Of a stretch of DNA of 64,000 nucleotides, positions 55,583 through 62,940 are shown one piece after another (the stretch's first letter is position 1; every line of letters starts with the position of its first letter). The DNA is from Massilia agri (GTDB lineage Bacteria > Pseudomonadota > Gammaproteobacteria > Burkholderiales > Burkholderiaceae_D). A program made the position numbers and the translations under genes. The DNA is taken from assembly GCF_024753255.1 (NCBI RefSeq), contig NZ_JANUHA010000011.1, positions 106,890 through 170,889 of the forward strand, given 5' to 3'. Below the pieces are notes generated by a model, which had not been told where the DNA came from, made no database searches, and was given only the letters and a program-made list of their open reading frames with translations.

Positions 55583-55987
55583 ATGGGTGAAAACAAAGGA
55601 CATGGAGTCAAGGGACCGCGTCACGATAATGACATGGACGACCTCAGCATGAACCAGGGCGGCCAGCAACAGTCGGGTAACCAGCAGTCGGGACGCCAAT
55701 CGGGGAATCTGCAGTCGGGCCAGCAACAGGGCAGCCAGCAGTCCGGTCAGCAGCAGGGCAGCCAGCAATCGGGGCAGCGCCAGCAGGGAAGCCAGCAGTC
55801 CGGCCAGCAACAGCAAGGCAGCCAGCAATCCGGCCGCCAGGGCAGCCAGCAATCGGGCGGCCAGCACGCCTCCGGCGGCACGCCGGCACTGGATGACCTG
55901 GGTTCGCGCCAGGGCGAATCCGCCAAGGATGCGTCCCAGGCCTGGAGCCAGGACAACAGCATCGACAAGCGGCGCGGCAACCGCTAG
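55583..55987 (+). CDS. Gln/Ser/Gly-rich disordered protein
   Basis: This 134-residue protein has no signal peptide or TM helix. After MGENKGHG and an acidic His/Asp segment it consists of repeats of about 8-11 residues built on GSQQSGQQQ (residues about 38-100). A polar C-terminus with DDLGSRQGESAKDASQ and RRGNR follows. It is predicted to be intrinsically disordered and very hydrophilic, like some stress or phase-separating proteins, though I know no family. AAGGAGACTGGC precedes the ATG. A relative lies 180 bp downstream. Confidence 0.72.
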   Translation: MGENKGHGVKGPRHDNDMDDLSMNQGGQQQSGNQQSGRQSGNLQSGQQQGSQQSGQQQGSQQSGQRQQGSQQSGQQQQGSQQSGRQGSQQSGGQHASGGTPALDDLGSRQGESAKDASQAWSQDNSIDKRRGNR

Positions 55988-56010
55988 ACGGCACCCTCAA
56001 GGCAGGGGCG

Positions 56011-56048
56011 ACACCGCGGACCGGCCTTCGGGCCGCCGCGGTGTTTTT
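56011..56048 (+). terminator. Terminator between the two Q-rich genes
   Basis: ACACCGCGG pairs with CCGCGGTGT, with an inner CGGCC/GGCCG stem and TTCG loop, and five T follow. It ends the first Q-rich transcript, so the second gene has its own promoter. Confidence 0.88.
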
Positions 56049-56166
56049 GTATCTGCGTACTGCCGGCCTTGTGCGAACCCTCCGACAAGCAGACCTGAAG
56101 CTGTCTGATTGCCGCCTCGCGTGGAAGGCCTATGATGGAGTCATCGCAGCAAGCATGGAGCCGAGT

Positions 56167-56376
56167 ATGGGTGAAAACCAGAGCAACCAGCAGAAGCAAT
56201 CGCGTCCCGATCCTGCTGTCGCGGATCCCGACAAGGACTTGGTCAGCACCGCCGGCCAGGGCCAGGGACTGGGCAATCAACAGTCCGACAGCCAGCAAAC
56301 CGGCAACCAGCAGTCTGGCCAGCAAGGTAGTCAGCAGCAAGGCGGCCAGGCCGACCAGCAGCGCGCCAATCGTTGA
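56167..56376 (+). CDS. Small Gln-rich disordered protein (paralogue)
   Basis: This 69-residue protein begins MGEN, like its neighbour, and ends with RANR. Its middle is GNQQSGQQGSQQQGGQ, sharing the neighbour's low-complexity pattern. It has no signal peptide or hydrophobic segment. The shared ends and composition suggest duplication of a common ancestor followed by loss or gain of repeats. ATG 56167 follows GGAG. Function is unknown. Confidence 0.65.
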   Translation: MGENQSNQQKQSRPDPAVADPDKDLVSTAGQGQGLGNQQSDSQQTGNQQSGQQGSQQQGGQADQQRANR

Positions 56377-56396
56377 ACGGGCACGCTCGCTGTCCA

Positions 56397-56429
56397 ACGC
56401 GCACCGAGGCGAGTCCCGGTGCGCGTTTC
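56397..56429 (+). terminator. Hairpin between Q-rich gene and ABC permease
   Basis: ACGCGCACCG (56397-56406) pairs with CGGTGCGCGT (56417-56426) and three T follow. It sits between convergent genes and may act in both directions, though the T tail is short. Confidence 0.5.
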
Positions 56430-56436
56430 CATTTGC

Positions 56437-57102
56437 TCAGCGCGTCATGTGGGCGCGGTTCAGGCGCCGCTCGGCGCGCCGCTGCAGCGCCTCGAAGAAC
56501 AGGCTCAGCACCCAGTAGATGCAGGCCGCCGCGATGTAGAGCGGCAGCGGCTGGAAGGTCGTGGCGATCACTTCTTTTGTGGCCAGCATCAGTTCCGTCA
56601 GGGCGATCACCGAGACCAGCGAGGTGTCCTTGATCAGGCTGATCAGGGTATTGCTCATCGAGGGCACGGCGATGCGCAGGGCCTGGGGCATGACGATGTG
56701 GTGCAGGGTCTGCCAGTAGCCCAGGCCCAGGCTGAACGCCGCCCGCCACTGCCCTTCGCTGACCGCGCGGATGGCCCCGCGCAGGCTCTCGGACAGGTAG
56801 GCGCCGCTGTTGAGCGAGAGCGCCAGCACGCCCGCCGCCACCGGGGTGAACTCGATGCCCACGCTCGGCAAGCCGTAATAGATCACGAAAATCTGCACCA
56901 GGAGCGGCGTGCCGCGCATCGCGCTCACGTACAGGCTAGAGGGCAGGCGCAGCGCGGCCCAGGGCGAGATGCGCATCAGGGCGACGGGCAGGCCGATCGC
57001 CAGGCCGCCGATCATGGAGGCGACGGCGAACAGCAGCGTGTAGCCGGCGCCCGTGAGCATCACCGGCGCCGCCTCGCGCAGCAGCGCGATCAGGTCCGTC
57101 AC
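56437..57102 (-). CDS. Amino-acid ABC transporter permease
   Basis: This 221-residue protein has about five TM helices and the EAA loop region of the HisM/GlnP family (SLNSGAYLSESLRGAIRAVSEGQ). It pairs with the periplasmic binding protein encoded just upstream, 28 bp away. No ATPase gene is adjacent in this window, so one must be shared from elsewhere. The substrate is probably a polar amino acid or cystine. Confidence 0.9.
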   Translation of the reverse strand: MTDLIALLREAAPVMLTGAGYTLLFAVASMIGGLAIGLPVALMRISPWAALRLPSSLYVSAMRGTPLLVQIFVIYYGLPSVGIEFTPVAAGVLALSLNSGAYLSESLRGAIRAVSEGQWRAAFSLGLGYWQTLHHIVMPQALRIAVPSMSNTLISLIKDTSLVSVIALTELMLATKEVIATTFQPLPLYIAAACIYWVLSLFFEALQRRAERRLNRAHMTR

Positions 57103-57130
57103 GCTTGCACGCGCATGATGCCGGGGGCGC

Positions 57131-57940
57131 TCATGGCGCGCGGGTGGCGTCGATGCCGAACCACTTGAGCGAGAGCGCCTTCAGCGTGCCGTCGTTGGCG
57201 GCATCGAGCAGGATCTTGTCGACCGCCGCCTTGAACTGCGGGCTGCCCTTGCGGAAGGGGATGCCCATGCGCTCGACCGCGCCGACCTTGGCGCCGGCCT
57301 TGATCGGCAGCTGGGAATTCTTCAGCAGGTAGGCCACCATCAGGCTGTCGTTCAGGGCCGCGTCGATGCGCCCGAAGGCCAGGTCCTGCAGGTTTTCCGG
57401 AGCCGCCGGATAGCTCTTGACCTCGATCCCCGGCACCGCCTTGGCCTGCTGCTCGAACACGCTGCCCTGCCCCACGCCCAGGCGCTTGCCCTTCAGTTCG
57501 GCCAGGTTCGTGTACGTCGCGCGGTCGTTCTTGCGCACGATGAGCTGGGGTTGCGAATAGGTGTAGGGACGCGAGAAATCGAAGGCCTGTTCGCGCTTGG
57601 GAGTGATGCCGACCTGGCTGACGATCACGTCGTACTTGCCGGCGGCCAGTCCCGCGAGGATGGCGGCCCATTCGGTGGCGACGAATTCCGGGCGCAAGCC
57701 CAGCCTGTTCGCCACCAGCTTGGCGACGTCGACGTCGTAGCCGGTGAGCTGGCCGGTCTTCGGGTCCTTGTAGTTGAAGGGCGGGTAGGTCCCTTCCATC
57801 GCGATGCGCAGCACGCCGCGCTTCTTCGCCTCCTGCAGCAGGTCGGCCGCCTGCGCAGGGCTTTGCACGGCCAGGAAAGCCAGGGCCAGGCCGGCGCCCA
57901 GGACGGCGCGGCGCGAAAACAGGTTCGAGTGCTTGACCAT
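57131..57940 (-). CDS. Amino-acid ABC transporter substrate-binding protein
   Basis: This 269-residue protein has a signal peptide (about residues 1-31) and the SBP family 3 layout, with GTYPPFNYKDPKTGQLTGYDVD near residue 50 and AILAGLAAGKYDVIVSQVGIT near 94. It resembles cystine- or general-amino-acid-binding proteins. The ATG at 57940 is preferred to the TTG one codon earlier. The cognate permease follows. Confidence 0.9.
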   Translation of the reverse strand: MVKHSNLFSRRAVLGAGLALAFLAVQSPAQAADLLQEAKKRGVLRIAMEGTYPPFNYKDPKTGQLTGYDVDVAKLVANRLGLRPEFVATEWAAILAGLAAGKYDVIVSQVGITPKREQAFDFSRPYTYSQPQLIVRKNDRATYTNLAELKGKRLGVGQGSVFEQQAKAVPGIEVKSYPAAPENLQDLAFGRIDAALNDSLMVAYLLKNSQLPIKAGAKVGAVERMGIPFRKGSPQFKAAVDKILLDAANDGTLKALSLKWFGIDATRAP

Positions 57941-58019
57941 CAATCCTCGCTCAATCGACAGGAGAACTGACTTTATAACCGAAAAATGACAGCCGCGGCT
58001 AGGGCCGGCCTTCCCTGCC

Positions 58020-58433
58020 CTAGTAAGCGCCGCGGCGGGCGCGTGCGCCGAAAGGATGGCCGACCACCAGCGTGGTGCTCAGGACCAGGGTCGACAGGCC
58101 GAGGATCAGCTGCACCAGGCGGTCGCTCGGCAGGACCCAGACCTGGCCACGCGGCGGCTCCGCGCCGGTCGCGGCGGTGATGAGGGGCGCGATCCAGCCG
58201 GCGTCCGGCTCGACGTCCAGCACCACGGCGTCGTCCGTGGTCTGCATGTACACGTCGCCGCCTTCGGCCAGGGTGAAGAGAATCCCGACACCGGTCTCGG
58301 TGGGCTTCACCAGTTCCTGCAGCGCGCGGTTGTGCTCGTCGATCCAGAGCTCGACGTCCTGCGGCGTCTCGAGATGGGTCCAGGGGCGGGGACGGAAGCG
58401 CGGCTGCGGCGCGGTATCGGATGGCGAAGTCAT
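58020..58433 (-). CDS. Hypothetical protein
   Basis: About 137 residues from the ATG at 58433 (MTSPSDTAPQ). The N-terminus is proline-rich, the centre has an acidic/hydrophobic stretch (GVGILFTLAEGGDVYMQ) and a C-terminal TM-like helix (LILGLSTLVLSTTLVVG) is followed by a basic tail. I recognise no family. The upstream in-frame extension to 58547 is open but lacks a convincing start. Confidence 0.55.
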   Translation of the reverse strand: MTSPSDTAPQPRFRPRPWTHLETPQDVELWIDEHNRALQELVKPTETGVGILFTLAEGGDVYMQTTDDAVVLDVEPDAGWIAPLITAATGAEPPRGQVWVLPSDRLVQLILGLSTLVLSTTLVVGHPFGARARRGAY

Positions 58434-58531
58434 GTGATGCAGTGAAAGCGGGAGGAGCAGTATCTTAAGGCATTTTGACATCACAGAGTCGTGTGCGTTG
58501 ATCCACATCAAACCCATCCGCACGATTGGAT

Positions 58532-58560
58532 TTGACGCGCTCGTCAATACGGCATATATT
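58532..58560 (+). promoter_or_regulatory. Sigma70 promoter of the GH16 gene
   Basis: TTGACG (58532-58537) and TATATT (58555-58560) are separated by 17 bp, a near-consensus promoter. Transcription would start near 58567, just before the palindrome at 58573. Confidence 0.75.
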
Positions 58561-58572
58561 TTCTAACACGAA

Positions 58573-58588
58573 ATGGAAAGGTTTCCAT
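58573..58588 (+). promoter_or_regulatory. Candidate LacI-type operator 1 (GH16)
   Basis: ATGGAAAGGTTTCCAT is an inverted repeat with 7-bp arms, starting about 6 bp after the predicted transcription start. Its position fits a repressor blocking RNA polymerase. Confidence 0.6.
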
Positions 58589-58692
58589 TCACAGCCTCAG
58601 CAGGTTCATTCGAGACCAACGACCAAGTTGGCAAACCGTGGAAGGCCGTCCTGGCGCTTCCTATATTTCACGGAGTTACATGAGGAGCCGAA

Positions 58693-60486
58693 GTGAATAA
58701 CCAGAACCAGAATCGTCACTCGAATCGTAACGTAGTTTGGAAACCTTTCCAGAACCTGTCCGCCGCTGTCCTGCTCGCCTGTAGCGCGCAGGCCGGCGCC
58801 GGCGTCACCAATCCCGTCATCGGCCAGCTGCTGTGGTCCGAGGAATTCAACGGGACGAGCCTGAACACCGCCGTCTGGACGCCCTCGGACGGCAACGGCT
58901 GCCAGATCAATCTGTGCGGCTATGGCAACGCCGAACTGCAGTACTACAGTCCCAACAACCTCTCGATCGTCAACGTGCCCTTCGAATCCGGCACCCGCGC
59001 GCTGGCGATCCAGGCACGCTCGCAGACCGTGGGCAGCAATGTCTTCACCTCCGGGAAGATCGACACCAAGGGCAAGGTCCAGGTCCAGTACGGCATGATC
59101 GAGGTGCGCATGGCCACGCCGAACATCGCCACCGGCCTGTGGCCGGCCGCCTGGATGCTGGGCGTGAGCCCGCAGACCTGGCCGCGCAACGGCGAGATCG
59201 ACATCATGGAGATGGGGCATAAAGCCTCGGTGCGCGCAGCGGCCGGCAACCCCTCGGCCAACAACTTCGTCGGCTCCAACGTCATCACCTGGCAGCAGGC
59301 CGCCTGCGTGCCCGGCAACGAGAGCTGCGCCGCCTCCACCGCCTGGCAGACCAAGAACTGGTACGTGCCCGCCACCTCGCTCGCCAACCGCTTCGTCACC
59401 TACCGCCTGTACTGGGACGAGAGCCAGATGCGCTTCACCGTGGTCGACAATGGCGTCGAGCGCAATATGTACGACGCGCCGCTGCCGGTGAACTCCACGG
59501 CCATGCAGGCGCCCTTCTACCTGCTGCTCAACCTGGCCGTCGGCGGCAACTTCACCGATGCGGCCAATCCAAGCCAGGTGACGGCGCCGCTGCCCGGCAC
59601 CATGTACGTCGACTACGTGCGGGTCTACCAGATGGACGGCAAGGGCCAGGTCAAGCTGGGCAACCAGACCGTGCCCGAAGCGGCCGGCAAGTTCGGCGTC
59701 TTCACCGACACCACGGCCGTGAACGGCAAGCTGGTGGCCGGCACCAGTTCCGACATCTTCCTGTGGAATGGCGCCTCGAGCGGGGCCGGCTCTACGCCTC
59801 CGTATGAAGGCGGCAACGTCATCGCCTGGGCCTACACGGCGCCCGGCCAGTGGTTCGGCGGCGGCGTGCAGGCGCGCCAGGCAAGGGACCTGACGAACTA
59901 CCGCAACGGCACGATGCGCTTCCGCATCAAGATCCCGGCCAACGTCTCCTTCAACATCGGCGTGGGCGACACCTACACGAACCAGAACTGGGTCAACTTC
60001 CCGGCCAACACCACGACCCACGGCCTGGTGCGCAACGGCGAGTGGGCGCAGGGCAGCATCCCGGTCTCGACCCTGCTCGGCACCAAGGTGGCGGCGCAGT
60101 CCCTGCTCGACGTCTTCATGATCTCGAGCGACGCCAACCGCCTGCCGGCCTCGACCTTCCAGTTCGCGATCGACGACATCGTCTGGGATTCGGGCAGCGG
60201 CGGCACCACCACCCCGACGCCGACGCCGACCGGCCCGACCTGGGTCACCCAGACTTCGGCCACCGCGCTGCAGTTCAGCACCAATACCGGCAGCTGGGCC
60301 GACGTGCACTATACGGTCAACAACGGTCCGCAGCAGAACCTGCGCATGCGCCTGGACGGCACGACCAACACGTATACCGCCGGCGGCCTGAAGATCGGGG
60401 ACGTGGTGCGCTACAGCTTCACCTACTGGGATACCACGCGCAACTTCGCGGTGGATACCGCGTGGGCAAGCTACACGATGAAATAG
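58693..60486 (+). CDS. Secreted GH16 endo-beta-1,3-glucanase with C-terminal binding domain
   Basis: This 597-residue protein has a signal peptide (about residues 1-37), a GH16 catalytic domain (about 42-313) with the active site NGEIDIMEMG (E168, D170, E173), a second beta-rich domain (about 320-500), a Thr/Pro linker (TTTPTPTPTGP) and a C-terminal domain (about 520-597) resembling CBM56 beta-1,3-glucan-binding modules. It is likely a laminarinase. The GTG at 58693 follows GAGGAGCCGAA. A clear promoter and two operator-like palindromes control it. The domain naming beyond GH16 is tentative. Confidence 0.9.
   Translation: MNNQNQNRHSNRNVVWKPFQNLSAAVLLACSAQAGAGVTNPVIGQLLWSEEFNGTSLNTAVWTPSDGNGCQINLCGYGNAELQYYSPNNLSIVNVPFESGTRALAIQARSQTVGSNVFTSGKIDTKGKVQVQYGMIEVRMATPNIATGLWPAAWMLGVSPQTWPRNGEIDIMEMGHKASVRAAAGNPSANNFVGSNVITWQQAACVPGNESCAASTAWQTKNWYVPATSLANRFVTYRLYWDESQMRFTVVDNGVERNMYDAPLPVNSTAMQAPFYLLLNLAVGGNFTDAANPSQVTAPLPGTMYVDYVRVYQMDGKGQVKLGNQTVPEAAGKFGVFTDTTAVNGKLVAGTSSDIFLWNGASSGAGSTPPYEGGNVIAWAYTAPGQWFGGGVQARQARDLTNYRNGTMRFRIKIPANVSFNIGVGDTYTNQNWVNFPANTTTHGLVRNGEWAQGSIPVSTLLGTKVAAQSLLDVFMISSDANRLPASTFQFAIDDIVWDSGSGGTTTPTPTPTGPTWVTQTSATALQFSTNTGSWADVHYTVNNGPQQNLRMRLDGTTNTYTAGGLKIGDVVRYSFTYWDTTRNFAVDTAWASYTMK
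58738..58751 (+). promoter_or_regulatory. Candidate operator 2 inside the GH16 gene
   Basis: TGGAAACCTTTCCA is the exact reverse complement of the core of operator 1. It lies within codons 16-20 of the gene, 164 bp centre to centre from operator 1. The pair could form a repression loop. Confidence 0.5.
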
Positions 60487-60492
60487 TAGTGT

Positions 60493-60587
60493 GGTCGGCT
60501 CTGCCGACCGCGCGTTCAACTCCCGTTTGAATGGATGCGGCACGATTGTTCATCCGCTGGTTGAACGCGCGGACGGCGAAGCCGTCC
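60493..60587. repeat. Compound palindromic repeat, REP/BIME-like
   Basis: Two short hairpins, GGTCGGC/GCCGACC (60493-60509) and GGACGGC/GCCGTCC (60571-60587), flank a long inverted repeat CGCGCGTTCAAC (60509-60520) and GTTGAACGCGCG (60560-60571). The nested, symmetric layout resembles bacterial interspersed extragenic palindromes. It lies between the convergent GH16 and phosphoesterase genes. Confidence 0.6.
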
Positions 60588-60597
60588 ACCCTACGGG

Positions 60598-61059
60598 TCA
60601 ATCGATGGCCAGCGTTACCAGTCTGGCCGTCACTTGACCACCGTCTATCAACAGTTCACCAACCGAAATCGGCAAGGTAAAGCGGCGGCGCCCTGCACTT
60701 CCGGGATTTACAAACAGCACCCCGTCGCGCTCGCTGCTGGCGGGATTGTGCGAATGCCCGGACACGACCACGCGCATGCCGGCCGCGCGTGGATCGAGCG
60801 GGAGGTCCTTGATGTCGTGGATGACGTAGATGGCGATGCTGCCCAGCTGCAGCGTTGCGGTATGCGGCAGTCCGGATGCCCAGGCGCCGCGGTCGTTGTT
60901 GCCGCGCACGACGGTGAGGGGCGCAAGCGCCGCCAGGGGCGCGAGGATCTCGGGCCCGGTGATGTCGCCGGCGTGGATGATATGGTCGCTGCCCCGCAGG
61001 AAATCCAGCGCCTGCGGGCGCAGCAACCCGTGCGTATCGGAAATCAACCCGACCCGCAT
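60598..61059 (-). CDS. Metallophosphoesterase (YfcE-like)
   Basis: This 153-residue protein has the calcineurin-like metal motifs: SDTHGLLRP near residue 7, HAGDIT near 29, GNNDRG near 53 and SGHSHNP near 100. It needs two metals and hydrolyses phosphodiesters or phosphomonoesters. The size is that of YfcE/MJ0936-type enzymes. The natural substrate is unknown. The gene is complete. Confidence 0.92.
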   Translation of the reverse strand: MRVGLISDTHGLLRPQALDFLRGSDHIIHAGDITGPEILAPLAALAPLTVVRGNNDRGAWASGLPHTATLQLGSIAIYVIHDIKDLPLDPRAAGMRVVVSGHSHNPASSERDGVLFVNPGSAGRRRFTLPISVGELLIDGGQVTARLVTLAID

Positions 61060-61073
61060 CCCGCGCGCGCCGT

Positions 61074-61364
61074 TCAGTGACGTTTGCTGCCCGCCATCTT
61101 GGCGGTGGTATAGATCGAATACAGCGCCGCCAGGCCGACCACGACATAGACGATGCGGGTCGCCGGGGTGCCCGGACCGAAGATGGTGGCGACCATGTCG
61201 ACATCGAACAGGCCGACCATCGCCCAGTTCAGGCCGCCGATGATCAGGAGCGCCATCGCCAGGTAGTCGAGGGCGGACATCGCCGAGCGCTGTGTTGCGT
61301 GCGATGCGACGCGCCGTTCGCCGGTGGTCCTGCGGTCCATCGTTGGAGCATTCATCGTTGCCAT
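61074..61364 (-). CDS. DUF378 family membrane protein
   Basis: This 96-residue protein has two TM helices (LDYLAMALLIIGGLNWAMVGLF, and RIVYVVVGLAALYSIYTTAK) matching DUF378. The N-terminus is polar and cytoplasmic. AAGGAGG precedes the ATG at 61364. DUF378 has no known function. It sits 14 bp upstream of the metallophosphoesterase gene on the same strand. Confidence 0.85.
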   Translation of the reverse strand: MATMNAPTMDRRTTGERRVASHATQRSAMSALDYLAMALLIIGGLNWAMVGLFDVDMVATIFGPGTPATRIVYVVVGLAALYSIYTTAKMAGSKRH

Positions 61365-61476
61365 GCTTGCCTCCTTGGGAAAGGTGAGATGGAAGCCGGG
61401 ACGCCCCGCCCCGGCCCTGACCACTTCATATTAGCCCAAGTCCGATGGTCCGCTCGCACGGGTCGCCCGCGCCGGA

Positions 61477-62100
61477 TCAGCCCTTCCAGGTACGGTTCAG
61501 GCCCGTGTCCGCATGGATCCAGCCGCCCTTGGGGCCGGAGCGGTAGTAGTAGCCGACCCCGCCCTGGCGGAAGCTGCGGATCAGGCCGCCGAGCACCTCC
61601 TCGTTCAGGCTGGCGATGCGGATGTCGGCCGCCTTGCCGACCATGTGCAGGGACTTGCGCGCGGCCGGCACGCCCTCCTCGACCAGGCGCTTGTTGGACG
61701 CTTCGGTGCGGTAGCCGGACAGGATCTCGAGCGGCTGGTTCATGCCGTAGCGGGCGATGAAGGCCTGGGTGCCCCACAGCACTTCGAAGAGCTTGGGATC
61801 GATCGGCGCGGTCTCGCGGCCGTTGACGTCGCGCAGGATGTGGCACAGTTCCTGGTAGGCCGAGTCGATGACTTCACCGTCCTTCCAGTACAGCACCTTG
61901 GCGCGTTCGCCGCTCTGCGGCCTGACCACGGACAGGGTGCGCGGCTTGACCCAGAAATCGATATCGAGCAGCTGGGCGTCGAACAGGTCGGGCGGCGGCG
62001 CCATGTCGGTGGTCCCGGCCGCCACATTCAGGGGAGCACCGATGGCCCCCAGGGCGCCGAGAACGGCGCCCCCTTGCAGGAAATCTCTACGTGAAACCAT
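61477..62100 (-). CDS. DUF882/M15-like periplasmic protein with Tat signal
   Basis: This 207-residue protein has an N-terminal twin-arginine signal (MVSRRDFLQGGAV) and a YcbK/DUF882-type domain, with SGYRTEASN near residue 125 and HMVGKAADIRI near 150. M15-type murein peptidases share these zinc ligands. It probably acts on peptidoglycan or its cross-links. It is a single gene with about 100 bp spacing on both sides. Confidence 0.9.
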   Translation of the reverse strand: MVSRRDFLQGGAVLGALGAIGAPLNVAAGTTDMAPPPDLFDAQLLDIDFWVKPRTLSVVRPQSGERAKVLYWKDGEVIDSAYQELCHILRDVNGRETAPIDPKLFEVLWGTQAFIARYGMNQPLEILSGYRTEASNKRLVEEGVPAARKSLHMVGKAADIRIASLNEEVLGGLIRSFRQGGVGYYYRSGPKGGWIHADTGLNRTWKG

Positions 62101-62198
62101 AAGACACTCTTCTGGATGAGATGGTTACTATAACGTAAGCTTCTCAATCGACAAAGATGTGATCGTGCATGTGTTGCCAACCGCGAACGCCGACTGAT

Positions 62199-62735
62199 TC
62201 AGCCGTTGCAGTTGCAGAAGCGCTTGCGGGCCGCGCCCGGGGCCAGCTCGCAACTTTCTTCCAGGCTCTTCCACAGCAGGTCGCTTTCCATGCCGAAGCA
62301 GGAGGTGTCCTTGCCGGCGTTGATGTAGCCCTGGCGCTCGAAGAAGGCGCTGGCGCTCGGCGGGCTGTACAGGTGCAGCTTCTTGATGTTCCAGGTGCGC
62401 GCATGCTGTTCCGCGGCGTCGAGCAGCGCACGGCCGACGCCAAGGCGCAACGCCTCCGGCAGCACGTAGCACAGAGCGATCTTGCCGGCCTGGGTCAGCA
62501 GGCACAGGCCCAGCAGGCTGCCGTCCTCGCCCTCGGCGACGACGGCAAAATTGCTGGGCGAAGCGAACCAGGTCGCGACATTGGCGGAGGTCTTGTTGCC
62601 CAGCCATGCTTCGAGCACGGCCGGCTTGCCCTCGTGGTCGGCCTTGCCTCCGATCTCGATGGAACGGCGCAGCAGCGCGCAGGCAGCGGATGCGTCAATG
62701 GGCGCCGCCTGTCGGATTTCAAAACGCATGGACAT
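62199..62735 (-). CDS. GNAT-family N-acetyltransferase
   Basis: This 178-residue protein has the GNAT acetyl-CoA-binding motif A (VLPEALRLGVGRALLDAAEQH near residue 90) and motif B (SASAFFERQGY near 127). The acceptor substrate is unknown. It has a divergent sulfate-binding gene upstream. The start at 62735 is used; an ATG two codons later is equally possible. Confidence 0.88.
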   Translation of the reverse strand: MSMRFEIRQAAPIDASAACALLRRSIEIGGKADHEGKPAVLEAWLGNKTSANVATWFASPSNFAVVAEGEDGSLLGLCLLTQAGKIALCYVLPEALRLGVGRALLDAAEQHARTWNIKKLHLYSPPSASAFFERQGYINAGKDTSCFGMESDLLWKSLEESCELAPGAARKRFCNCNG

Positions 62736-62858
62736 CTGGCATCAATCTGGTTCGTTCAAATACGGTCAATACTGGCGCCGCCGGCGCACTGAAGGGCCCG
62801 ACTATACACCGAAACCGGCGGGACCTGCTGCGGGCGGCCGTGCGGGCGGGCGCTGCGC

Positions 62859-62918
62859 TCATCCGTACTAAGCATATGACAAAACTATTGTTCCGTAATT
62901 TGACGAATGTACGGATGA
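62859..62918 (+). promoter_or_regulatory. Spaced inverted repeat upstream of the sulfate-binding gene
   Basis: TCATCCGTAC (62859-62868) and GTACGGATGA (62909-62918) are perfect 10-bp inverted arms separated by 40 bases. The second arm overlaps a TTGACG -35-like hexamer at 62900-62905. It may be a regulatory site or a cruciform; CysB-type sites are not clearly seen. Confidence 0.35.
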
Positions 62919-62940
62919 TTCAGCTTGTACAAACAAGTTC

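Noticed and set aside
55664..55870. Short direct DNA repeats that could be read as a CRISPR array
   Set aside because: They are in-frame codon repeats of a Q/S/G-rich protein, with no unique spacers of even length and no cas genes.
58606..60543. A 645-codon minus-strand frame opposite the GH16 gene
   Set aside because: It is antisense to a well-defined glycosidase and is His/Arg/Ala/Val-rich with no domain.
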